Of a stretch of 64,000 nt of DNA, positions 58,420 through 64,000 are shown one piece after another. Within the stretch, counting starts at the first letter, position 1. Every line of letters begins with the position of its first letter. The notes below the pieces were generated by a model. The model worked only from the letters and a program-made list of their open reading frames with translations, did not search any database and had not been told where the DNA came from. The position numbers and the translations under genes are program-made. Source of the DNA: CAWFMO01 sp963817065 (GTDB lineage: Bacteria; Actinomycetota; Thermoleophilia; Solirubrobacterales; 70-9). The stretch is from positions 1,240,001 through 1,304,000 of the forward strand of contig CAWFMO010000001.1 of NCBI GenBank assembly GCA_963817065.1, given 5' to 3'.

Positions 58420-60000
58420 TCAGCGCCGCTTCTTTTTCTTCTTGACGCAGCGCTTCTTCTTCTTGCCCTTGAACTTCTTCAGCTTCTGACCCTTGCGGCA
58501 TCTCGCGGCGCCGGTGGTCGCACCGGGGGTAGCGCCGGGCGTCGCACCAGTGGGCGTGACCGCGACGGGAGGCGGGGGGCAGCCATCCACCGTGGCCGCG
58601 GCAACGCTCGGGCAGGCATCGGAGGCGTCAGGGACCCCGTCGCCGTCGGTATCGGGGGGGATCGGGGTCACCCCGAGGTCGACCTGACCCTGGCTGCCCT
58701 CGTGGAGCAGGTCGGGCCCGAACACCGTGTTGATCTGGTGGGTGCCCGTGGCGAGCACGGTCGGCGTGTAGGTGATCGTGCATTCGCCCTGCGAGCTGCC
58801 GATGCCGATCGGGTTCAACGTGCATTGGCCGCCGCCGCTGAAGTTCCCCGGCGCGTCGGTGCTGAAGGCCACCGGGCCGCTGGGCCCTCCCCCTGATCCG
58901 ACGCCCGTGTCGGTGACGACCACGTTGCAATCGCTGGAGGTGAGCAGCACGACCGAAGCCGGAACGCAGGTGATCGCGGTGCCCGTCGAGCGCCCGAGCT
59001 CGTCGGCGCCGATGTCGGGGGCGTTGATCGACCGGTATTGGCCGTCGATGTCGTAGTCCCCGCTCAACGCATTCACCGCCCCGACGTTGATCGTCGAGGC
59101 CGAAGTCGGGAGCTGGTGGTAACCGTCGGCGGCGAAGCTCGGGGCGACCGTCTGCTGATTGCCCTGGTCATTGATAGATCCGCCGAAGCTGTTGTCGGTC
59201 GTCGCGTAGTTGGAGTAGTCGATGTCGATCGACGTCTGCCCCGAACCGTGTTGCACGACCCCGATGTCCTTGCCGCTCGGGGCGCGAGCGATCACGCCCC
59301 TCGCGTAGACGACCGTCTGCCGGGTGGTCTCGGTGACGAACTCGAGGCCGCGGGCCGCGCTCGACGCCCCCGAGGCGATCGCGGTCACTCCGCGCAGGTT
59401 CACCTGCTGCGCGTCGAGGGTCACGGTCTGGCCGGTCGCCCCGGTCCCGACGGCGGTCCCGGTGTTCGCCATGCAGACGCTGTTGCGCAGCAGGCCTTCG
59501 GTGATCTTGCACGTGGTCCCGTTGGCGTAGCTCGAGCGGGCGATCACGTCCTCGACGACCTCATCGGCTTGATCCATCGAAAAGAGCGACTGCCGCGGGC
59601 CGGTGTTGTTGATCTCGAGGTGCGAGACCGTGCCGTTGACGACGAACGCCGGATTGACGGTGTTCGAGCTGAGGTTGAGGACCGGCCGCGGCTGGCCGGC
59701 GACGCCGTGGATGTCCCCGGCGCCCATGGAGAAGCCGCTACCCCCGAGGTCGGCGTCGGTGTAATTGCCGGGCAGGATCACCGCGGTGTCGGTGGGCGCG
59801 ACCCCGGGCCCGGCGATGGCGACGATGCTGCATTTGACCGCCAGAGGATTCGCGCTCGTGCAGCTGCCGATCGGCCCATTGGCGCCCGGCGCCGCGTAGC
59901 GCGTCACGGCCGAGGCCTGGGCGGCTCCGACGGCCGCGAGGGCGCACGCGACGGCTCCCACTGCAAACACCCTGCTCCCGATCCTGGTCTCACGCGACAT
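58420..60000 (-). CDS. Secreted beta-helix protein with TSP3-like repeat and basic tail
   Basis: A 526-residue exported protein. Signal peptide to about residue 30. A beta-helix-like region (about 40-330) ends in APDIGADE, followed by an Ig-like segment and a DTDGDGVPDASDACP repeat of TSP3 type. The tail is RCRKGQKLKKFKGKKKKRC followed by VKKKKKRR, 16 residues between the Cys. AAGGGGG lies 6 nt before the ATG; an earlier start would spoil the signal peptide. It separates the SepIVA-like gene from the DUF177-rpmF-plsX cluster. Confidence 0.8.
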   Translation of the reverse strand: MSRETRIGSRVFAVGAVACALAAVGAAQASAVTRYAAPGANGPIGSCTSANPLAVKCSIVAIAGPGVAPTDTAVILPGNYTDADLGGSGFSMGAGDIHGVAGQPRPVLNLSSNTVNPAFVVNGTVSHLEINNTGPRQSLFSMDQADEVVEDVIARSSYANGTTCKITEGLLRNSVCMANTGTAVGTGATGQTVTLDAQQVNLRGVTAIASGASSAARGLEFVTETTRQTVVYARGVIARAPSGKDIGVVQHGSGQTSIDIDYSNYATTDNSFGGSINDQGNQQTVAPSFAADGYHQLPTSASTINVGAVNALSGDYDIDGQYRSINAPDIGADELGRSTGTAITCVPASVVLLTSSDCNVVVTDTGVGSGGGPSGPVAFSTDAPGNFSGGGQCTLNPIGIGSSQGECTITYTPTVLATGTHQINTVFGPDLLHEGSQGQVDLGVTPIPPDTDGDGVPDASDACPSVAAATVDGCPPPPVAVTPTGATPGATPGATTGAARCRKGQKLKKFKGKKKKRCVKKKKKRR

Positions 60001-60059
60001 CGTTGCCCCCTTCGATACATCGGCTAGAGCGGAGGCCAAGCGAGTGGCGAGTCAGGTGA

Positions 60060-60077
60060 ATCGGCTGGTCAGCCGAT
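60060..60077. promoter_or_regulatory. 18-nt palindrome between divergent genes
   Basis: ATCGGCTG-GT-CAGCCGAT has 8-bp arms and a 2-nt centre. It lies midway between the starts of the beta-helix gene (60000, minus) and the unknown gene (60145, plus). It could be an operator for a dimeric repressor; a possible -10 (TAGCCT, 60108-60113) follows on the plus strand. Confidence 0.35.
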
Positions 60078-60144
60078 CAGCTCCCGGATAGCGGTGAAGA
60101 CCCAGGATAGCCTGCCCTCGTCCCCCAAACGAGGAGAGGCTGAG

Positions 60145-60858
60145 ATGGCCGAGACCGCCGAGCGCTGGTTCACCGACGAGGAGCTGGCCGAGATGTCGCG
60201 ACCGACGATGGACCGCGCGATCGAGGCGATCGAGCGCGGCGACGCCGAGCGCGCGAAGGCGCTCTGCGAGTCGATGAAGCACGAGTCGCAGTTCATGCAC
60301 GACCTGCTCGTCGACGGGACCGCGGGGTTGATCTCGTTCGTCAAGGAGAAGCTCGGCGACGAGGGCGTGCGGGAGGCGTGGGAGTGGTCGCTGGAACGGA
60401 GCTGGAAGAGCGCTGTCCAGAAGATCGACGAGACCGACCGCAAGCTGATCGCGCGCTCGCTCGCGGCGACCTGGCGCGCGCACTCGACCAGCGGCGTCGG
60501 GCCGAAGCCGGGGGCGTTCGAGATCGACGAGGACGAGGAGAAGCTGACCTTCACGATGAACCCGTGCGGCTCGGGGCAGAGGCTGTGGCGCAACGGGCGC
60601 TACGGCGAGGACGGCTGGGGGGTCACCGACGAGGCCCACGACTGGTCGTACGGGCGCAAGGGCTTCCCGCTCTACTGCACGCACTGCGCGTTCATGAACG
60701 AGCTCGGGCCGATCAACTGGATCGGCTACCCGGTCTATCCCTCCGATCCGCCCGAGGACTTCGACCGAGATCCTTGCACCTGGTACTGGTACAAGGACCC
60801 GGCGGACATCCCGGACCGCCACTGGGATCGCTACGGGATCGAGCGCGAGGACGGCTAG
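60145..60858 (+). CDS. Uncharacterised protein with Cys/Trp-rich C-terminal domain
   Basis: A 237-residue protein I do not recognise. The N-terminal 120 residues are helical and charged (ERWFTDEELAEMSRPTMD; AIEAIERGDAERAKALCE). The second half is rich in Trp, Tyr, Cys and Pro, with MNPCGSGQRLWRNGRYG, FPLYCTHCAFMNELG, GYPVYPSDPPEDFDRDPC and WYWYKDPADIP. The CxxC and extra Cys/His could bind a metal. A clear GAGGAGAGG precedes the ATG by 5 nt. It overlaps the SDR gene tail to tail by four bases. Confidence 0.7.
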   Translation: MAETAERWFTDEELAEMSRPTMDRAIEAIERGDAERAKALCESMKHESQFMHDLLVDGTAGLISFVKEKLGDEGVREAWEWSLERSWKSAVQKIDETDRKLIARSLAATWRAHSTSGVGPKPGAFEIDEDEEKLTFTMNPCGSGQRLWRNGRYGEDGWGVTDEAHDWSYGRKGFPLYCTHCAFMNELGPINWIGYPVYPSDPPEDFDRDPCTWYWYKDPADIPDRHWDRYGIEREDG

Positions 60859-61550
60859 TCGCGCTTCGAGCCGAGCGTGAAGGTGTTGAGCGTCCCGCCG
60901 CCGTCGGCGCCGATCTCCTGGCCGGTGACGTAGCCGGCCTCCTCCGAGGCGAGGAACGCGGCCAGAGCCGCGATCTCGTCCGGCTCTCCCATCCGGCCCG
61001 AGGGCAGCGCCTCGGTCATCCGCTCGAGCACCTCGGGCGGCATCGCGAGCACCTTCTCGGAGGCGATCAGGCCGGGGAGGATCGCGTTCGCGGTGATCCC
61101 GCGGGCGACGTTCTCGGCCGCGATCGTCTTCAGCATTCCCAGCAGCCCCGCCTTCGAGGCCGAGTAGGCGACCTGCCCGGGCAGCCCGCGGGTCGCGGCG
61201 CCGCTCGAGATCACGACGATCCGCCCCCAGCGCCGCTCGCGCATACCGGGCAGGCAGGCCTGGACGACGCGGAACGCCCCGCTGAGGTTGACCTGGATGT
61301 CGCGCCGCCACTGCTCGGCCGACATCTTGTGCGCGGGCGCGATCGTGTCGGTGATCGCGGCGTTCGAGACGCAGACGTCGATGCCGCTCAGGTCCGGCAG
61401 GTCGTCGATCGCGAGGTCGATCTGGTGGTCGCCGCCGGGCTCGCGGTCGAGCGTCTGGACGTCGAGCCCGTCGGTGGTGAGGCGCTCGGCGATCGCGGCC
61501 CCGATCCCGTGTGCGGCGCCGGTCACCAACGCGGTGCGGGCCGGGCTCAC
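60855..61550 (-). CDS. Short-chain dehydrogenase/reductase (FabG-like)
   Basis: A 231-residue classical SDR. The cofactor motif is TGAAHGIG (about 9-16), NNAG is replaced by SNAA (about 70), and the catalytic Ser-Tyr-Lys is in ISSGAATRGLPGQVAYSASK. The GTG start overlaps the stop of the upstream methyltransferase gene (GTGA). Substrate unknown. Confidence 0.88.
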   Translation of the reverse strand: MSPARTALVTGAAHGIGAAIAERLTTDGLDVQTLDREPGGDHQIDLAIDDLPDLSGIDVCVSNAAITDTIAPAHKMSAEQWRRDIQVNLSGAFRVVQACLPGMRERRWGRIVVISSGAATRGLPGQVAYSASKAGLLGMLKTIAAENVARGITANAILPGLIASEKVLAMPPEVLERMTEALPSGRMGEPDEIAALAAFLASEEAGYVTGQEIGADGGGTLNTFTLGSKRD

Positions 61551-62101
61551 GCCGCGGCGTCCCCGTAGACCGCGCGGACGACCGCGAGGTCGTCGCCGCG
61601 CCAGGTGATCTCGCCGCCCGCCCATTCGGCGAGCTCCTCGGCGGTGTCGATGAAGTCGATCTCGGGGTCGATCGGGGTCACCTGGGGGTCGGCCTTGACG
61701 ACGTCGCCGAGCACAAGCGCCTTCGACTGCTCGCGGACGCGGCGGAACAGGGTCCGCTTCGCGTCGTCGGTCAGGTGGTGGACCGAGAGCACCGCGATCA
61801 CGAGGTCCCAGGGGCCGTCGGGGAGCGGGTCCTCCATCCGCGCGAGCTGGACGTCGTCGTATTCCTCGCGCAGCCGGTAGACCATGTCGGGGCTCGCGTC
61901 GAGGCCGATGACCCAGGCGTCGGGATGGGCCTCGAGCAGGTGCCGGGTCGTCTCCCCGGTGCCGATCCCGAGCTCGAGCACGCGCGCCGGCGGAGCCGGT
62001 ATCGCCTTCACCGACTCGGCCTGCAACTCGTCGAAGCGCGGGATGTCTGCCCGGATCTGCTCCAGGTAGTTGTCGGGCTTCCAGTGGTTCTCGGCGGCCA
62101 A
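61547..62101 (-). CDS. Class I SAM-dependent methyltransferase
   Basis: A 184-residue methyltransferase starting at TTG. SAM-binding motif VLELGIGTGETTRHLL (about 41-56), GLDASPDMV after it, and DLVIAVLSVHHL as motif IV. It is coupled to the SDR gene downstream. Only 14 bp separate it from the divergent DUF177 gene; TATCCT on the minus strand lies 9 nt before the TTG and overlaps that gene's start. Confidence 0.85.
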   Translation of the reverse strand: MAAENHWKPDNYLEQIRADIPRFDELQAESVKAIPAPPARVLELGIGTGETTRHLLEAHPDAWVIGLDASPDMVYRLREEYDDVQLARMEDPLPDGPWDLVIAVLSVHHLTDDAKRTLFRRVREQSKALVLGDVVKADPQVTPIDPEIDFIDTAEELAEWAGGEITWRGDDLAVVRAVYGDAAA

Positions 62102-62115
62102 GCTAAGGTGAGGAT

Positions 62116-62643
62116 ATGCCCGAAGCGACCGGCAAAGTCGTCGATCTGGGTCGGCTCGCGGTCGACCACGGCGGCGGTCGGCGGCTCGAGCTCGAGCTCG
62201 AGCCGAGCCCGATCGAGCTCGGCGGCCAAACCTACGCCGCCGATCCGCCCCGGGTCCCGGCCCTGCTCGAGGTCTCGCGGACGTCCCGCGGCTGGGCGCT
62301 CCACCTCGTGTTCTCGGCCACGATCGAGGGCCCCTGCGTCCGCTGCCTCGAGCCGGCCTCGTTCGCGATCGAGGTCGACGCCCGCGAGGTCGACGAGCAC
62401 GGCGCCGAGGACGAGGAGCTGAAGAGCCCCTACGTCGACGGGTTCGAGGTCGACGTCGGGCGCTGGGCCGACGACGCGATCATCCTCGAACTGCCGAAGC
62501 AGCCGCTCTGCCGCGAGGACTGCAAGGGCCTCTGCGCGGTCTGCGGCGCGCCGCTCAACGACGCCGACCCCGCCGAGCACGAGCACGGCGGCAGCCGCGA
62601 CCCGCGCTGGGCGAAGCTCGACGAGCTGAAACAGGATCGGTAG
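62116..62643 (+). CDS. DUF177 (YceD) protein
   Basis: A 175-residue member of the DUF177/YceD family, which precedes rpmF in most bacteria and is linked to 23S rRNA metabolism. The C-terminal Cys cluster CREDCKGLCAVCG is typical, and VRCLEPASFAIEVDAREV is the central strand region. TAAGGT lies 6 nt before the ATG. It is followed by rpmF after 35 nt. Confidence 0.9.
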   Translation: MPEATGKVVDLGRLAVDHGGGRRLELELEPSPIELGGQTYAADPPRVPALLEVSRTSRGWALHLVFSATIEGPCVRCLEPASFAIEVDAREVDEHGAEDEELKSPYVDGFEVDVGRWADDAIILELPKQPLCREDCKGLCAVCGAPLNDADPAEHEHGGSRDPRWAKLDELKQDR

Positions 62644-62678
62644 CAGCACCCCCGGCGACCGCTACCATCCCCGCCTCG

Positions 62679-62912
62679 ATGGCCGTTCCCAAGAAGAGAA
62701 CCTCTCGCACTCGCCGCGACAAGCGCCGCGCCCAGCACGGGGTCAGCGCACCGCGGCTCAACGAGTGCCCGCGCTGCCACAGCCCGCGGCTGCCGCACCG
62801 CGTCTGCCCGACCTGCGGCACCTACGCCGGGCGCGAGGTCATCACCTTCCCGACCGCCGAGGAGCTCGCCGCCAAGGCCGCGGCCCGCGAGGCCGAGCAA
62901 GCAGAGGAGTAG
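62679..62912 (+). CDS. rpmF: 50S ribosomal protein L32, zinc-binding form
   Basis: A 77-residue L32 beginning MAVPKKRTSRTRRDKRRA, with two CxxC pairs (CPRCHSPRLPHRVCPTC) marking the zinc form. A TACCAT hexamer (62663-62668) lies 10 nt before the ATG. It has a short acidic/Ala C-terminal extension. The plsX start is 3 nt after its stop. Confidence 0.95.
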   Translation: MAVPKKRTSRTRRDKRRAQHGVSAPRLNECPRCHSPRLPHRVCPTCGTYAGREVITFPTAEELAAKAAAREAEQAEE

Positions 62913-62915
62913 GCG

Positions 62916-63944
62916 GTGGGCGCCCCGGTGGCGCTCGACGCCTTCGGCGCAGACGGCGGCCCAGAGCTCGTGCTCGAGGGCGCAAAGCTCGCAGCGGCCG
63001 ACGGGATCGCGGTGCGGATCTTCGGTCCGCCCGAGGAACTCTCTGATCCACCCGCCGGGGTCGAGGTTATCCCGAGCTCTGAGGGGATCACCAATGAGGA
63101 GGAGCCGGTCGCCGCCGTGCGCGGGAAGCCGGAGGCCTCGGTCGTGATGGCGGCCGAGGACGTCGCCGCCGGCAAGAGCGAGGCGCTGGTCAGCGCCGGT
63201 TCGACCGGGGCGACGATGACCGCGGCGCTGTTTGCGCTCAAGCGGATCAAGGGCGTCCACCGCCCGGCGCTCGCGGGCCAGGTCCCGATCCCGTCGATGG
63301 GCGGCAAGCGCTTCCTCTTCCTCGACGTCGGCGCAAACGTCGAGGTCCGCCCCCAGCACTTGATTCAGTTCGCCTACCTCGGCGCCGCCTTCAGCGAGGC
63401 TGTCCTCGATAGGCCGAACCCAAGAGTCGCCCTCCTCTCGATTGGTGAGGAATCGAAGAAGGGAACACCCGATGTAACCGAGGCGCACGCCGCGCTCGCG
63501 ACGGCCGAGGGGATCAACTTCGTCGGCAACGCCGAGGGTGGCGACATGTTCGAGGACATCGCCGACGTGGTCGTCACCGACGGCTTCACCGGCAACGTGG
63601 CACTGAAGCTGATCGAGGGCACCGCGCGCTCAGTCGCCGGAGCGGTTCGCAACGCGGCGCGCTCGAATCCTCTCGCGGTAGCCGGCGGGGCGATGTTGCG
63701 CCCGGCGCTCGGCGGCCTGCGCCGCGAGATCGATCCCGATGCGACCGGGGGCGCGATCCTGCTCGGGCTGCGCGGCGTCACCGTCGTGGCCCACGGCGGC
63801 TCGAGCGCCGAGGGCATCGCGAACGCGGTCAGGCTCGCCGACCGCGCGGTCGCCGAGCGCGCGGTCGAGCGGACGGGGGAACACCTCCAGGCCGGCGGCG
63901 CCACCCGCGAGGCGCTTCGCCCCGATGACAACACCCCGGCCTGA
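62916..63944 (+). CDS. plsX: Phosphate acyltransferase PlsX
   Basis: A 342-residue PlsX, which makes acyl-phosphate from acyl-ACP for phospholipid synthesis. Signatures: VALDAFGADGGPE at the start, VSAGSTGATMTAALF, FLDVGANVEVRPQHLIQFA and VVTDGFTGNVALKLIEG. It starts at GTG 3 nt after rpmF and is followed after 12 nt by the start of an acyl carrier protein gene. Confidence 0.94.
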   Translation: MGAPVALDAFGADGGPELVLEGAKLAAADGIAVRIFGPPEELSDPPAGVEVIPSSEGITNEEEPVAAVRGKPEASVVMAAEDVAAGKSEALVSAGSTGATMTAALFALKRIKGVHRPALAGQVPIPSMGGKRFLFLDVGANVEVRPQHLIQFAYLGAAFSEAVLDRPNPRVALLSIGEESKKGTPDVTEAHAALATAEGINFVGNAEGGDMFEDIADVVVTDGFTGNVALKLIEGTARSVAGAVRNAARSNPLAVAGGAMLRPALGGLRREIDPDATGGAILLGLRGVTVVAHGGSSAEGIANAVRLADRAVAERAVERTGEHLQAGGATREALRPDDNTPA

Positions 63945-63956
63945 GACAATCTCTCG

Positions 63957-64000
63957 ATGGATCGCGAAGAGGTGACGAAGCTGGTCCGCGACCACCTCGT
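63957..64000 (+). CDS. acpP: Acyl carrier protein, N-terminal fragment
   Basis: The window ends 14 codons into this frame. MDREEVTKLVRDHL fits the first helix of an acyl carrier protein, and the position after plsX is standard. The phosphopantetheine Ser lies outside the window. Confidence 0.6.
   Translation, partial: MDREEVTKLVRDHL

Overview
This window looks like a chromosomal segment of a high-GC actinomycete. The most likely placement is class Thermoleophilia (order Solirubrobacterales or close). The reasons are very strong G/C use at third codon positions, a two-subunit glycine decarboxylase, zinc-binding (C+) ribosomal proteins L28 and L32, a bacterial NHEJ set, an ECF41-type sigma factor, and many secreted proteins ending in a Cys-flanked poly-Lys/Arg tail. 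The placement is inferred from gene content; no marker tree was run. No tRNA, rRNA, CRISPR array, insertion sequence or prophage was recognised.

Layout. 1-1761: glycine cleavage P-protein genes. 1758-3339: two secreted proteins with Ca-binding-like motifs. 3375-5304: an epimerase/ECF41 sigma operon with its own candidate ECF41 promoter. 5306-8884: a split NHEJ system (ligase, Ku, polymerase) coupled to a peroxidase-like lipoprotein. 8972-15440: a secreted protein, an MFS transporter, trpS and two secreted beta-helix proteins. 15471-17382: scpA-scpB-amidase. 17426-19243: a CSLREA/beta-helix/RTX protein. 19268-25201: pseudouridine synthase plus an aromatic amino acid block (aroH, hisC, a leader peptide, DAHP synthase, and a tyrA~aroA fusion with an apparent frameshift). 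25205-31842: cupin, FKBP, cmk, der, DUF3352, metK, PH-domain protein. 31852-37529: three secreted beta-helix proteins. 37613-43897: priA, another beta-helix protein, def-fmt-zinc ribbon-rpe. 43975-48167: envelope operon (glycosyltransferase, flippase, antiporter). 48324-51843: ribD-ribE-ribBA-ribH. 52698-58404: rpmB, fakA-like, recG, rsmD, coaD and a SepIVA-like coiled-coil gene. 58420-62101: a beta-helix protein, an unknown gene, SDR and methyltransferase. 62116-64000: DUF177-rpmF-plsX-acpP.

The most striking theme is a family of ten secreted proteins scattered as single genes or small clusters among housekeeping operons. They have unrelated or loosely related ectodomains (beta-helix with a DIGAxE 'choice-of-anchor Q'-like end, Ig-like repeats, TSP3-like Ca motifs). 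All end in the same kind of tail, two cysteines bracketing a Lys/Arg-rich block. I propose this as a candidate lineage-specific sorting or wall-anchoring signal.

Other notable points are an aromatic-rich leader peptide (FHYWRF) ahead of DAHP synthase with a nested hairpin; a near-consensus ECF41 promoter ahead of the sigma operon; genes whose only sensible start is CTG or another non-canonical codon (fmt, ligD-polymerase, the MFS gene); and many -10-like hexamers placed 5-10 nt before start codons, suggesting widespread leaderless mRNAs.
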